From Akkermansia sp. (lineage in GTDB: Bacteria; Verrucomicrobiota; Verrucomicrobiia; Verrucomicrobiales; Akkermansiaceae): a DNA stretch of 64,000 nucleotides. This document shows, in pieces, positions 34,476-44,116 of the stretch. The number at the start of each line of letters is the position of its first letter. Within the stretch, counting starts at the first letter, position 1. Location: NCBI GenBank assembly GCA_017558555.1, contig JAFYUJ010000063.1, forward strand, positions 40,081 through 104,080, written 5' to 3'. Under the pieces are notes generated by a model. The model made no database searches. It was not told the DNA's origin and worked only from the letters and a program-made list of their open reading frames with translations. The position numbers and the translations under genes are program-made.

Positions 34476-36308
34476 ATGAGTGATCCTAGCAAATTCCGCA
34501 ATCTGGCCATCATCGCACACGTAGACCACGGCAAAACCACCTTGGTGGACCAACTTTTGAAAGCAGGTGGCACCTACCGCGAAAACCAGGAGGTACAGGA
34601 ACGCGCGATGGACTCCATGGATTTGGAGCGAGAGAAAGGCATCACCATTAAAGCGAAGAACACATCCATTCACTGGAATGGCTATACCATCAACATTGTA
34701 GACACCCCCGGCCACGCAGACTTCGGCGCTGAAGTGGAGCGAGTGATGAAGATGGTGGATGGCGTGATTCTGGTGGTGGATGCCTACGAAGGCCCGCAGG
34801 CACAGACTCGCTTCGTGTTGCGCAAAGCACTGCAGGAAGGGCTGCTGCCCATTGTGGTCATCAACAAAATTGACCGCCCCCATGCCGACCCGATGAAGGT
34901 GCATGACCAGGTACTGGAACTGCTGATGGACCTGGATGCCACGGATGAGCAATTTGAGGCACCCTTTGTGTATGGCTCTGCGCGCGATGGCTATTTCATG
35001 AACAGCCCGGAGAATGAGCCGCCGGTAGATTGCACCCCCCTGCTCCACCAGATTATCAAGCACATTCCCGCCCCCAAAGAGGCCGACCCGGATGGGCAAT
35101 TCCAGATGCTCATCTCCAACATTGACTGGGATGACTACGTGGGCCGTGTGGCAGTAGGGCGCATCAGCCGCGGCAGCGTAAAGAAGGGCGACACCCTCTA
35201 CCTGCTGCGTCCGGATGGCACCCGCACGCCGGGCAAAGTGACCAAAATTTTTGAATACAGCGGACTGCAGACCACAGACTCCACCATTGGCTCCGCAGGC
35301 AACATCATCGGTCTCTCCGGATTCGAGGATGTGGACATCGGCCAGACACTGACAGGAGACCCGGAGGGTGAAGCTCTGCCTTTCGTGGAGATTGAGCCCC
35401 CCACAGTGCAGATGGAGTTCAGCATCAATGATGGCCCGTTGGGTGGCAAGGACGGCAAGAATGTGACCAGCCGCGTCATTCGCGACCGATTGATGCGCGA
35501 AATGCGCACCAACATCTCCATCAAGGTGGAAGACACAGATTTGGCCGGTGTATTCATGGTCTCTGCCCGTGGCACGATGCAGATTGCCATTCTGGTAGAA
35601 CAGATGCGCCGAGAAAACTACGAGGTACTTGTATCCCGCCCCAAGGTCATTACACGCGACATAGACGGAGTGCGCTGTGAACCATTTGAAACAGTCTACA
35701 TCGAAGTGCCAGATGAGTGCGCCAACGGCACCGTGCGTATTCTGGGCAACCGCCGTGGCATCCTGGAAAACATGGAAACCAAAGGCACCGGGCGCACGTA
35801 CATTCAGGCCACCATTCCCACCCGCGGGCTCATCGGTTTTGAGTTCGAGCTGGTGAACCTGACGAGTGGCCACGGTATTTTCTCCCACTTGTTCAAGGAA
35901 TACGCACCCTATGCCGGTGAGATTGTGACACGCCAGAGCAGTACGCTGGTATCGATGGAAAGTGGCATTGCCCGTCCCTACGCACTGCAAGCAATGGAAG
36001 AACGCGGTACACTCTTCATCGCCCCCGGTGATGAGGTGTACGAGGGTATGATTGTGGGCGAAAATCCCAAGCCCATCGACATCCCGGTAAATCCCACCCG
36101 CGAAAAACACCTGACCAACCACCGCTCTGCCACGAAGAATGATTCCATCCAGCTGACGCCGCCGCGCATCTTCTCGCTGGAGCGAGCCATCGAATACATC
36201 GAACCCGATGAGCTGGTGGAGGCCACGCCGCACTTCATCCGCATGCGCAAGCGTATTCTGGATGCCACAGCGCGCAAGCGCGCTGCCTACCAGATGCAGC
36301 AATCCTGA
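34476..36308 (+). CDS. bipA: Ribosome-associated GTPase BipA/TypA
   Basis: A 610-residue translational GTPase of the EF-G family that helps late 50S assembly and stress adaptation. Start ATG 34476 (MSDPSKFRNLAIIAHV). G1 is AHVDHGKTT, G2 includes EREKGITI, G3 is DTPGHADF, G4 is NKIDRP and G5 GSARDGY. Domains II, III, V and the BipA-specific C-terminal domain follow; TRGLIGFEFE and TNHRSATKND are BipA hallmarks. Length is normal. A DUF456 gene follows 15 bases later. Confidence 0.97.
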   Translation: MSDPSKFRNLAIIAHVDHGKTTLVDQLLKAGGTYRENQEVQERAMDSMDLEREKGITIKAKNTSIHWNGYTINIVDTPGHADFGAEVERVMKMVDGVILVVDAYEGPQAQTRFVLRKALQEGLLPIVVINKIDRPHADPMKVHDQVLELLMDLDATDEQFEAPFVYGSARDGYFMNSPENEPPVDCTPLLHQIIKHIPAPKEADPDGQFQMLISNIDWDDYVGRVAVGRISRGSVKKGDTLYLLRPDGTRTPGKVTKIFEYSGLQTTDSTIGSAGNIIGLSGFEDVDIGQTLTGDPEGEALPFVEIEPPTVQMEFSINDGPLGGKDGKNVTSRVIRDRLMREMRTNISIKVEDTDLAGVFMVSARGTMQIAILVEQMRRENYEVLVSRPKVITRDIDGVRCEPFETVYIEVPDECANGTVRILGNRRGILENMETKGTGRTYIQATIPTRGLIGFEFELVNLTSGHGIFSHLFKEYAPYAGEIVTRQSSTLVSMESGIARPYALQAMEERGTLFIAPGDEVYEGMIVGENPKPIDIPVNPTREKHLTNHRSATKNDSIQLTPPRIFSLERAIEYIEPDELVEATPHFIRMRKRILDATARKRAAYQMQQS

Positions 36309-36323
36309 AGCTGAATATTCCTC

Positions 36324-36839
36324 ATGTGGCAAGATTTCCTCAACTGGTGTAATGCCGGCGGGCTGTACATTCTTGCCTGCCTGCTCTTTCTCGCCGGATA
36401 TATGGGAGCCGTCCTCCCCTATCCAGGCTGCTTTGTCACCCTGCTGGGTTGTGGGTGCCTGGCAGCCGCAGGAGAAAGCGAAGCAACAGCTGAATTGGGT
36501 TGGGGCTTCTGGCTTGTCCAAATCGCACTGGCCACATTCGGCACCTTTGTGGATAATATCACCACAGCTCTGGGTGCCAAGGCTCTCGGTGGCAGCCGCG
36601 CCGCCTTTTGGTGCAGCATGCTGGGCCTTTTCATTGGGGCGTTTTTCTTCCCCTTCGGGCTCATCATCGGGCCCTATCTCGCAGCCTTCCTCGCAGAGCT
36701 CATCTTTGCTCGTAAAAACATCAAAGAAGCCGCAAAATGCGGACTGGGAGCCACCTTGGGCGTATTGTCCGGAGCTGTATGCAAAATCATCATCTCAACC
36801 ATTATGATGATTCATTGCATCATTGTCCTGTGGATTTGA
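36324..36839 (+). CDS. DUF456-family membrane protein
   Basis: A 171-residue hydrophobic protein with about four to five membrane segments and Gly-rich turns (GAVLPYPGC, FGTFVDNI, GGSRAAFWC, FFPFGLIIGP). These match DUF456, a small inner-membrane family of unknown function; the Pro-Gly and Gly-Pro pairs are its conserved blocks. Likely co-transcribed with bipA (15-base gap). Terminator at 36894-36935. Confidence 0.87.
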   Translation: MWQDFLNWCNAGGLYILACLLFLAGYMGAVLPYPGCFVTLLGCGCLAAAGESEATAELGWGFWLVQIALATFGTFVDNITTALGAKALGGSRAAFWCSMLGLFIGAFFFPFGLIIGPYLAAFLAELIFARKNIKEAAKCGLGATLGVLSGAVCKIIISTIMMIHCIIVLWI

Positions 36840-36893
36840 TTGCATCTGCAAATCCATTTTATCGGGTTTTAGCAGGTCTGACAAAGACAAAAG

Positions 36894-36935
36894 AAAACAC
36901 TCCGACCGCTCGTACGCAGCAGTCGGAGTGTTTTT
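36894..36935. terminator. Bidirectional terminator of DUF456 gene and rpsT
   Basis: AAAACACTCCGAC (36894-36906) pairs with GTCGGAGTGTTTT (36922-36934); T runs result on both strands. Confidence 0.9.
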
Positions 36936-36961
36936 CAAAAACGGAAAACCTGAAAGGGAAC

Positions 36962-37225
36962 TCAGGCGATGGTAGCCACGGCCTTGGCAGCCTTGCTCTT
37001 GTAGTTGGCTGCGCGATTGGCGGGAACAGTACCCTTCTTAGCGGCCTTGTCGATGACGGAGGCAAATTCGTTGTAGGCAGCCACAGCGGCTTCCTTATCG
37101 CTACCGGCAACGGCCACAGCTACCTTCTTGCGAAGGGTGCGGACGCGGGACATAGTGGAACGGTTGACAGCTGTGCGGGCAATCGTCTGACGGATACGCT
37201 TCTTAGCGGACTGGGTGTGAGCCAT
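36962..37225 (-). CDS. rpsT: 30S ribosomal protein S20
   Basis: An 87-residue bS20 starting at ATG 37225 (MAHTQSAKKRIRQT). It binds 16S rRNA helices early in 30S assembly. Family signs are the KKRIRQ start, NRSTMSRVRTLRK and the C-terminal KGTVPANRAANYKSK. Monocistronic with a good promoter (37264-37291) and shared terminator (36894-36935). Confidence 0.95.
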   Translation of the reverse strand: MAHTQSAKKRIRQTIARTAVNRSTMSRVRTLRKKVAVAVAGSDKEAAVAAYNEFASVIDKAAKKGTVPANRAANYKSKAAKAVATIA

Positions 37226-37263
37226 AGTAAAATTGAGAATTGGTTTTTCGTTTTGGTGGCGGA

Positions 37264-37291
37264 AGTTTACTTCATTTTCACAAATTGTCAA
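37264..37291 (-). promoter_or_regulatory. Promoter of rpsT
   Basis: Minus-strand TTGACA (37286-37291), 16-base spacer, TAAACT (37264-37269). Leader about 32 bases. Confidence 0.75.
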
Positions 37292-37396
37292 GCAAATTGG
37301 GATGAAAAGACATTTTTTTTGTAAATGATGTCAGCATAGGGCATACTGACACGGGGAAATCTGGAACGGGCGAGAGGGCTCATGTAAGATGATTGT

Positions 37397-37906
37397 GTGA
37401 AGAAGTGCCAAATATGCGGTAAACGAGCCACCATGTTGTTGACCCAAATCGTCAACGGACAGGTGTCTGACTTAGCTTTGTGTGAGACCTGCGCCCGAGA
37501 GAAGGGCTTGTTTGACCCGCAGAGTCTCACCTTCGCAGAAAAATTCTTTCCGGAAGAGTTCAAAGCCAAGGTTGACAAACTTGTGCAGGAACTGGCCGAG
37601 GGGAAGCGAGTGGAGAAGCCCAGCACCAAGAGGACTGACGTGCTGACCAAATGCCCTGTGTGTGATTTTCCTTTGGAAACATACCGAAAGACAGGACGCC
37701 TGGGGTGCCCCGATTGCTACACCGTATTCTCCCGCGAGTTGGAGCTTCAGACGACTCCGGGCGCGACGGAGGCCCAGCCGCAGACTCATGAGGATGCACC
37801 CGCACTCAGCCGCATCGCATTGGAAAAGCAGCTGAAAGAAGCCATCGCACGCGAGGATTATGAAACCGCAGCAGCCCTGCGAGACCAGCTCAAAGACTTA
37901 ACCTGA
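37397..37906 (+). CDS. mcsA: McsA-like zinc-finger activator protein
   Basis: A 169-residue protein with four CxxC knuckles at Cys4/7, 29/32, 86/89 and 104/107 and a C-terminal UVR motif (about 142-168, KEAIAREDYETAAALRDQL). This is the McsA layout; in Firmicutes McsA binds and activates the arginine kinase McsB and links it to ClpC. A GTG start at 37397 lies six bases after a TAAGAT box, so the mRNA may be leaderless. mcsB begins 10 bases after the stop. Confidence 0.93.
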   Translation: MKKCQICGKRATMLLTQIVNGQVSDLALCETCAREKGLFDPQSLTFAEKFFPEEFKAKVDKLVQELAEGKRVEKPSTKRTDVLTKCPVCDFPLETYRKTGRLGCPDCYTVFSRELELQTTPGATEAQPQTHEDAPALSRIALEKQLKEAIAREDYETAAALRDQLKDLT

Positions 37907-37916
37907 AGCAAACACC

Positions 37917-39023
37917 ATGGCATTCCGCTTTTCAACGCATCTGAAACAACTCCCCCCCTGGTACAATATCCGGGGGCTTGAATTCGGTGTAGTCCTGGGC
38001 ACCATGGGGCGTCTGGTTCGCAACCTGAAAGGAGAAGTATTCCCGGGGTGGAGCACGAAAGAGAGTCGCGCCCGTGTAGCAGCAACACTCACTCCCGTTG
38101 TGCGAAGCATGGCGGGATTCAAGCAAGCCTCGCACGCAGCCATGCCGGAACTGGACAAGGAAGAACGCAAACTCCTGCTGGAGCGCAAGCAAATCACCCC
38201 GTGTCTGGCAGCCCGCCAGGATGGCAGCCATGTCTTCATCAACAAAAAGCAGGATACGATTATCATGCTCAACGAGGAAGAACATCTGGCCATACACCGC
38301 TTTGCCTCAGGAAATCAACTGGACACCATTGTGGCCGACTTGCGCAAAAAAGCCAAGCATGTGGAATCCCAGGCAGACATGGCATACAGCAAAGAATACG
38401 GCTACCTCACCAGCATGGCCTCCGAATGCGGGGATGGGCTCCAGCTGTACATGGTGCTGCACCTGCCGGGGCATGTCATACTCAACCAGATTGACAAAGT
38501 AGAGCGAGCACTCAACAAATTGCACCTGAACATCTCCCCCTTCTATACGGAATACGGGGAAGAGACCGGGAATTTGTACGTACTCTTCTCGCCTCCCGCC
38601 CCACTGGGGACAACGGATGAGATTCTGAAGCACATGGAAGCAACAGCCGACAGTCTGACGGAGAAAGAGCTGTTGTTACGACAGAAAATCGCAGCAGAGG
38701 ATACCATCACCCTTTCGGATGCCATCGGTCGCATGTATGGAACACTTCAGCACGGCGCCATCATGCGCTACCCGGAGCTGCTACACACCGTTTCCATGAT
38801 TCGTATCGCCACAGAGACAGGTTTTCTCCTGTTCAATGGAGATCCATCTCACCTACAGGCCAGGCTCGCAGACATCATGTTAATCAGTTCGCCAACCCAC
38901 CTTTCATACACCTCTGAGGAAAAGTCTGAAACCATCCAGGCATTCATGCGCATGCACCTGATGAAAAACCTCGCTGCGCACCTGCACATCAACGATGAAT
39001 TTTCTTTACACATTCTTCCCTGA
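37917..39023 (+). CDS. mcsB: McsB-like protein arginine kinase homologue, probably inactive
   Basis: A 368-residue homologue of the phosphagen-kinase-fold protein McsB, recognisable through [25 protein letters not shown] (118-123), GYLTS and LHLP. Several active-site positions known from Bacillus McsB are changed: the SSRIR nucleotide loop reads GTMGR (28-32); the catalytic Cys of TSCPTN is Met167 (TSMASE); the ATP-phosphate Arg after GL is Gln176; the RGIYGE arginine is Ser207. The C-terminal RDxxRA phosphoarginine-sensing motif is missing. NEEEH is kept. A pseudokinase acting as a ClpC adaptor or scaffold fits best. Ten bases after mcsA, five before clpC. Confidence 0.88.
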   Translation: MAFRFSTHLKQLPPWYNIRGLEFGVVLGTMGRLVRNLKGEVFPGWSTKESRARVAATLTPVVRSMAGFKQASHAAMPELDKEERKLLLERKQITPCLAARQDGSHVFINKKQDTIIMLNEEEHLAIHRFASGNQLDTIVADLRKKAKHVESQADMAYSKEYGYLTSMASECGDGLQLYMVLHLPGHVILNQIDKVERALNKLHLNISPFYTEYGEETGNLYVLFSPPAPLGTTDEILKHMEATADSLTEKELLLRQKIAAEDTITLSDAIGRMYGTLQHGAIMRYPELLHTVSMIRIATETGFLLFNGDPSHLQARLADIMLISSPTHLSYTSEEKSETIQAFMRMHLMKNLAAHLHINDEFSLHILP

Positions 39024-39028
39024 TTCCT

Positions 39029-41668
39029 ATGAACAATAATTTTACACCGAGGGCACAGCAAGTCCTCAGCCTGGCGCGCCGTGAAGCCGACCGGTTTCTG
39101 CACAATTACATCGGCACAGAACACATCCTGCTCGGCATGCTGAAATTGGGCCAGGGCGTTGCAGTAAGCGTACTGGAAAACATCGGCGTCAACATCGCAG
39201 AGCTGGTGTCTCGTATCGAGCAATCCATCATGCCCGGCAACGGCAGCAGCAACAATGGCTCCCTGCCCTTCACGCCGAGGGTTCGCAAGCTGCTGACAAC
39301 AGCCGGTAACGAAGCACGCGAGCTACGCCACACCTACGTGGGCACAGAACACCTGCTGCTGGCTATTCTGAAAGATTCCGACGGATTGGCCTGGCATGCC
39401 CTGACTTCCGCCGGAGTGAGCTATGACATTGCTAAAAAGGGTGTGCTGCAAGAAATCGATCCGCGATTCGACAACGAATCCGGCGATGAGCGCGAAGAAG
39501 CCCCCACCAATGGCGGTGGTTTCCGCCCCGAGGAAGAAGAGGAAGATGCCAATGCTTTCCTGCACTCCGGACGCGCAGAGCGAGGCACCGATAAGCAAGA
39601 GCGGGGCAAGACGCCGGCACTCAAAGCATTTGGCCGCGATTTAACCAAAAAAGCAGCCGATGGCGAGCTGGACCCCGTGATAGGCCGCCGCAAGGAAATC
39701 GAGCGGGTGATGCAGATTCTCTGCCGCCGCACCAAGAACAACCCGGTGTTGCTGGGTGAAGCTGGCGTGGGCAAAACGGCTATCGTCGAAGGCCTTGCAC
39801 AGATGATTGTGAGCGGAGACGTACCGGAGTTCCTCATCGGCAAAAAAATCATATCTCTGGATTTGGCGCTCATGGTGGCCGGGACCAAATACCGCGGCCA
39901 GTTCGAGGAGCGATTGAAAGCCATCATGGATGAAATCCGCTCCGAGAAAAACATCATCCTCTTCATTGATGAGATGCACACCCTCATTGGCGCAGGCTCG
40001 GCAGAGGGCACCATGGATGCCTCCAACATCATCAAACCGGCTCTTTCCCGCGGCGAGCTTCAGGCAATCGGTGCCACAACTATCAACGAATACCGCAAGC
40101 ACATCGAAAAAGATGCCGCTTTTGAGCGGCGTTTCCAACAGGTGCAAGTGGGCGAACCTACGGTGGAAGATACCCTGCTCATCCTCAAGGGCATTGCCCC
40201 CCGCTATGAGGAACACCACCACGTGCGCTACACAGAAAAAGCCCTGGAAGCGGCTGCCAGCCTGTCCAAGCGCTACTTGTCCGGCCGTTTCCTGCCCGAT
40301 AAAGCCATCGACGTGATGGATGAGGCCGGATCCCGCTTGTGCATCGCGCGCATGACACGCCCCGCAGACATCAAAGCCAGCCAACAAAAACACAGCGAAC
40401 TGGATCAGGCCAAGCGCGAAGCCATCAGCCGCCAGGATTTTGAACAGGCCGCACGCCTGCGAGATGAAATGAACGCCATCAACTCCGATTTGGAGCAGAA
40501 GCTGAGCCATTGGAAAGAATCCATGAATGCCTCCTACGCCGATGTGGATGAGGAAGACATCATGGCTGTCCTCTCCAAATGGACGGGCATTCCCCTCTCC
40601 CGCATGGAGGAAAAAGAAACGGAAAAGCTGCTGCGCATGGAAGAAGAGCTTAAGAGCAAAGTCATCGGCCAGGACGAAGCCTGCTCTGCCATTTCGCGAG
40701 CTCTGCGCCGCAGCCGAGCAGACATCAAAGACCCGCGCCGTCCCATTGGCTCTTTCCTGTTCATGGGCCCCACGGGTGTAGGCAAGACCTACCTGGCCCG
40801 CAACCTGGCCGAAATCATGTTTGGCACGGCAGAAGCGCTCATTCAGGTAGATATGAGCGAGTACATGGAAAAATTCAGCACCAGTCGCCTGATTGGTTCG
40901 CCCCCCGGCTACGTGGGGCATGATGAAGGCGGCCAGCTGACAGAGCAGGTTCGCCGCCGCCCCTATGCCGTCATTCTCTTTGATGAAGTGGAAAAAGCCC
41001 ACCCGGATGTGATGAACCTGTTGCTGCAAATTCTGGAAGAAGGCAACATGACCGATTCCATGGGGCGTAAAGTCAGCTTCAGCAACACCATCATCATCCT
41101 TACCTCCAACGTGGGTGCCAGTCTGGCCTCCCGCCAGGGTAAGCTTGGCTTTGGAGCCGCCAGCTCCGATGAAGCGGATTACGACACCATGAAGGAGCGC
41201 ATCTCCGAAGCCGCCAAACAGCATTTCCGCCCGGAATTCATCAACCGATTCGATGAGTTGATTGTCTTCCGCATGCTTGAACGCCGCGATTTGGAGCAGA
41301 TTGTGCAGCTGGAAGCTCGCAAGCTCATCAAGCGTCTGGAAGACAAGAAGATACACCTCACCCTCTCTCCGGAAGTGATTGGCATGCTCGTGGATAAAGG
41401 CTATGACCCACAATATGGTGCCCGCCCCATGCGCCGCGCTATCGAGCGCCTGCTGGAGGACCCCATCGCCGAGGGCATCCTGCGCGGCGATTTGAGCGCC
41501 GGCACGGCCTCTCTCGCCCAACGCAACGAAGAAAGCGGGCGTATCGAGTTTGTGCAGACAAAACCTGCCGAGCCGGCACCTGAACAAACAGCACGTCCCC
41601 GTAAAAGTGCCACCAGAGCAAAGAAAGAACCGACCAAAGCGGCAAAGAAACCAAAAGGCAAAAAGTAA
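39029..41668 (+). CDS. clpC: ClpC-type AAA+ unfoldase
   Basis: An 879-residue class I Clp/Hsp100 protein. The N-domain (two repeats, about 1-145) precedes AAA-1 with GEAGVGKTA and [10 protein letters not shown], a middle domain with a UVR motif ([15 protein letters not shown]), and AAA-2 with GPTGVGKTY and FDEVEKAH. The UVR motif separates ClpC from ClpA and ClpB. Near the end of AAA-2 an LGFG stretch follows KL, matching the ClpP-binding loop type, so ClpP pairing is expected. The C-terminus has an extra Lys/Ala/Pro-rich tail (about 840-879). No ctsR repressor is present. Last gene of mcsA-mcsB-clpC. Confidence 0.96.
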   Translation: MNNNFTPRAQQVLSLARREADRFLHNYIGTEHILLGMLKLGQGVAVSVLENIGVNIAELVSRIEQSIMPGNGSSNNGSLPFTPRVRKLLTTAGNEARELRHTYVGTEHLLLAILKDSDGLAWHALTSAGVSYDIAKKGVLQEIDPRFDNESGDEREEAPTNGGGFRPEEEEEDANAFLHSGRAERGTDKQERGKTPALKAFGRDLTKKAADGELDPVIGRRKEIERVMQILCRRTKNNPVLLGEAGVGKTAIVEGLAQMIVSGDVPEFLIGKKIISLDLALMVAGTKYRGQFEERLKAIMDEIRSEKNIILFIDEMHTLIGAGSAEGTMDASNIIKPALSRGELQAIGATTINEYRKHIEKDAAFERRFQQVQVGEPTVEDTLLILKGIAPRYEEHHHVRYTEKALEAAASLSKRYLSGRFLPDKAIDVMDEAGSRLCIARMTRPADIKASQQKHSELDQAKREAISRQDFEQAARLRDEMNAINSDLEQKLSHWKESMNASYADVDEEDIMAVLSKWTGIPLSRMEEKETEKLLRMEEELKSKVIGQDEACSAISRALRRSRADIKDPRRPIGSFLFMGPTGVGKTYLARNLAEIMFGTAEALIQVDMSEYMEKFSTSRLIGSPPGYVGHDEGGQLTEQVRRRPYAVILFDEVEKAHPDVMNLLLQILEEGNMTDSMGRKVSFSNTIIILTSNVGASLASRQGKLGFGAASSDEADYDTMKERISEAAKQHFRPEFINRFDELIVFRMLERRDLEQIVQLEARKLIKRLEDKKIHLTLSPEVIGMLVDKGYDPQYGARPMRRAIERLLEDPIAEGILRGDLSAGTASLAQRNEESGRIEFVQTKPAEPAPEQTARPRKSATRAKKEPTKAAKKPKGKK

Positions 41669-41690
41669 GACAGAAGCTTCTTAACCACCC

Positions 41691-41739
41691 GACACAGGGT
41701 AAAGCGTGAGAAAAAACCACCTTTACCCTGTGTCTTTTT
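41691..41739 (+). terminator. Terminator of mcsA-mcsB-clpC
   Basis: GACACAGGGTAAAG (41691-41704) pairs with its complement (41721-41734), followed by TTTTT. Confidence 0.92.
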
Positions 41740-41748
41740 GCATTAGTC

Positions 41749-41777
41749 TTGCGTAGCAAGGCGAATTTGTGTATAAT
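41749..41777 (+). promoter_or_regulatory. Promoter of murCB-ddl-ftsQ
   Basis: TTGCGT (41749-41754), 17-base spacer, consensus TATAAT (41772-41777), 14 bases to the ATG. Confidence 0.8.
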
Positions 41778-41791
41778 GCGGGGCAAGCATT

Positions 41792-44092
41792 ATGATCGAA
41801 CAGTTACGCAAAAGGCTTCTGGATCGGGAAAACCCCGTACGCATTCATCTGATTGGTGTGGCAGGTGCAGGCATGAGTGGTCTTGCACGCATGTTGCTTG
41901 AAATGGGGCACCGCGTCAGCGGCTGCGACCGTGTTACAAGCGACGAAACCGAGCGTCTGCAACAAGGCGGCCTTGTCTTCTCCTGCCCTCATAGTGCTGA
42001 CTCTGTGAAGGATGCTGAAGTAGTTATCTACTCCAGCGCCATTCGCGAGGAGAACGTAGCACTGGCAGCAGCCCGCCAAAATGGCTGTCTGTGCCTGCGC
42101 CGCGCCGAATGCCTGGCAGCCATCCTCAACAACAAGAAGGGCGTGGTCGTGGCCGGCACACACGGCAAAACCACCACCTCTGCCATGAGTGCCCACCTGC
42201 TGCGAGAGGGCCGTATGCGCCCCTGCCACTACGTAGGTGCAGAGATTCCCGTGTTGGGAGCCAATGCTCACTGGACCCAGGACAGCGAATACCTGGTGGC
42301 AGAAGGCGACGAAAGCGATGGCACCCTCGTCAACTACATCCCCGAGCACAGCATCATCCTCAACGTGGAGGCTGAGCACCTGGACTTTTACCGGGATTTG
42401 GACCACATTAAGAGCGTTTTCCACCGCCTGTGCAAACAGACTCGCGGCAAACTCATTTATTGCAAGAGCGATGCCGGAGCCGCCGACGTGTGCTCTCAGT
42501 ACCCCAACACCATTTCCTATGGCTGGCAAGATGCCGACTACACCGCCACGGATATGACCGTGAAGCGTGGCCGCACCCTCTACACCATCAACTACAAGGG
42601 CAAACCGCTGGGCCGTGTGGAGCTTGGTATTCCCGGCCGCCACAACGTACTCAACTCCCTGGCCGCCACGGCCCTTGCCCTGGAGCTCGGATGTGACTTC
42701 GCCAGCATCACCCGCGGCCTTGTGAGCTTTGCCGGCGCTCGCCGCCGCTTTGAAACCAAGTATCTTTCCCGCGACTACCGCATCGTGGATGACTACGGAC
42801 ACCACCCCACGGAAATTGCAGCCACCCTGCAAACGGCCCAGAGCCTGAAGCCCGAGCGTCTGATTGTCCTTTTCCAGCCACACCGCTATACCCGCACCCA
42901 GCTGCTGCGCGATGACTTCGGCCGAGTGCTGCAAAATGTGGACAAACTTTACGTAGCCGATGTATACCCCGCCAGCGAGCCGCCCATCCCCGGCATCAGC
43001 GGCCAGACCATCGTGGATGCCGTGCTGGAAAACGGGCCCGTGGATGCAGAATTCCTGCCGAATCTGGCCCTGGCTCACCACAAAGTGGGCAACATCCTGC
43101 GCCCCGGCGATTTATTTATCACCCTGGGGGCCGGCAACGTACACGAAGCAGGCAAGAAGATTGCTGCCGATTTGCGAGTGCTGGCAGAAATGCAGCAGGA
43201 ATGCGGCAATGACTTTACCTGCCGTCTGTACGAACCCATGAGCAAGCATACCACAGCCGGCGTGGGCGGCGAAGCCCAGTACTGGATTGAGCCCGATACC
43301 TTCGATAAGATGCAATCCGTGGTCAATTTCTTCAAAGACCGCAACATCCCCGTTCACATCGTGGGGCGTGGCTCCAACCTCATTGTACGCGAAGGTGGCA
43401 TCCGCGGTGCCGTTATTCACCCGGCTGCCGGTGAGTTCCAGAAGCTTGAGCTGCGCGGCAAGCACATCATTGCCGGTGCCGGTGTCAAGCTCAAGAAGCT
43501 TGCCGCCTTTGCGGCGCAAAACGGCATCAGCGGCTTCGAATGGATGGATGGTATCCCCGGCTATGTAGGGGGTAGCCTGCGCCAGAATGCCGGAGCCATG
43601 GAGGGTGATATGTGGAGCGTCTTCCGCTCTGCCGTAGCACTGAATGATGATGGCGATATCGTTGAGCTGGAGAAAGAAACCATGACTCCTGCCCAATACC
43701 GACTTATCCCCGACTTTGAACACAACTGGGTCATGCAGGCCTCTTTCTGCGGCACCCCCGGCGACCCGAAGGAAATCGAAACACGCACCGAGGAAAGCCG
43801 CGAGAAGCGCAAGGCCAGCCAGCCCGTAGAACCCAGCGCCGGTTGCACCTTCAAGAACCCGGAGGAAATCCCCGCCGGCAAGCTCATTGATGAAATGGGG
43901 CTCAAGGGGCACACCATCGGCAAGGCACAGATTTCCACCAAACACGCCAACTTCATCGTCAACCTCGGCAACGCCAAGGCAACGGATGTGACGGAACTGA
44001 TTGATTACATCCGCAACAAGGCCAAAGAGGAACGCGGTATCACCCTCAAGACAGAGGTGCAAGTGGTGGGCGACCGCGATGCTGAATTTTAA
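41792..44092 (+). CDS. murC/murB: Fused UDP-MurNAc-L-Ala ligase (MurC) and UDP-GlcNAc-enolpyruvate reductase (MurB)
   Basis: A 766-residue two-enzyme protein. Residues 1-465 are MurC: GVAGAGMSG near the N-terminus, ATP loop GTHGKTT (122-128), EGDESDGT, HNVLN and DDYGHHPTE. Residues about 480-766 are MurB, an FAD enzyme: GRGSNLIVREGG binds FAD, GIPGYVGGSLRQNAGA carries the active-site Arg, and SAGCTFKNP has Cys685 where E. coli MurB uses Ser; the C-terminal Glu lies in LKTEVQVVG. The fusion makes UDP-MurNAc and then adds L-Ala, two successive steps in the cytoplasm. ddl follows 24 bases later. Confidence 0.96.
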   Translation: MIEQLRKRLLDRENPVRIHLIGVAGAGMSGLARMLLEMGHRVSGCDRVTSDETERLQQGGLVFSCPHSADSVKDAEVVIYSSAIREENVALAAARQNGCLCLRRAECLAAILNNKKGVVVAGTHGKTTTSAMSAHLLREGRMRPCHYVGAEIPVLGANAHWTQDSEYLVAEGDESDGTLVNYIPEHSIILNVEAEHLDFYRDLDHIKSVFHRLCKQTRGKLIYCKSDAGAADVCSQYPNTISYGWQDADYTATDMTVKRGRTLYTINYKGKPLGRVELGIPGRHNVLNSLAATALALELGCDFASITRGLVSFAGARRRFETKYLSRDYRIVDDYGHHPTEIAATLQTAQSLKPERLIVLFQPHRYTRTQLLRDDFGRVLQNVDKLYVADVYPASEPPIPGISGQTIVDAVLENGPVDAEFLPNLALAHHKVGNILRPGDLFITLGAGNVHEAGKKIAADLRVLAEMQQECGNDFTCRLYEPMSKHTTAGVGGEAQYWIEPDTFDKMQSVVNFFKDRNIPVHIVGRGSNLIVREGGIRGAVIHPAAGEFQKLELRGKHIIAGAGVKLKKLAAFAAQNGISGFEWMDGIPGYVGGSLRQNAGAMEGDMWSVFRSAVALNDDGDIVELEKETMTPAQYRLIPDFEHNWVMQASFCGTPGDPKEIETRTEESREKRKASQPVEPSAGCTFKNPEEIPAGKLIDEMGLKGHTIGKAQISTKHANFIVNLGNAKATDVTELIDYIRNKAKEERGITLKTEVQVVGDRDAEF

Positions 44093-44116
44093 TACAACGA
44101 TACGCACAAGCAGAAT

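Noticed and set aside
34416..36521. A 701-codon open frame on the minus strand across bipA
   Set aside because: It is antisense to a complete, motif-rich bipA; its translation is His/Gly/Val-rich with no domain, an effect of GC-rich codon bias.
39641..41587. A 648-codon open frame on the minus strand across clpC
   Set aside because: Antisense to intact clpC with both Walker motifs; no recognisable protein features.
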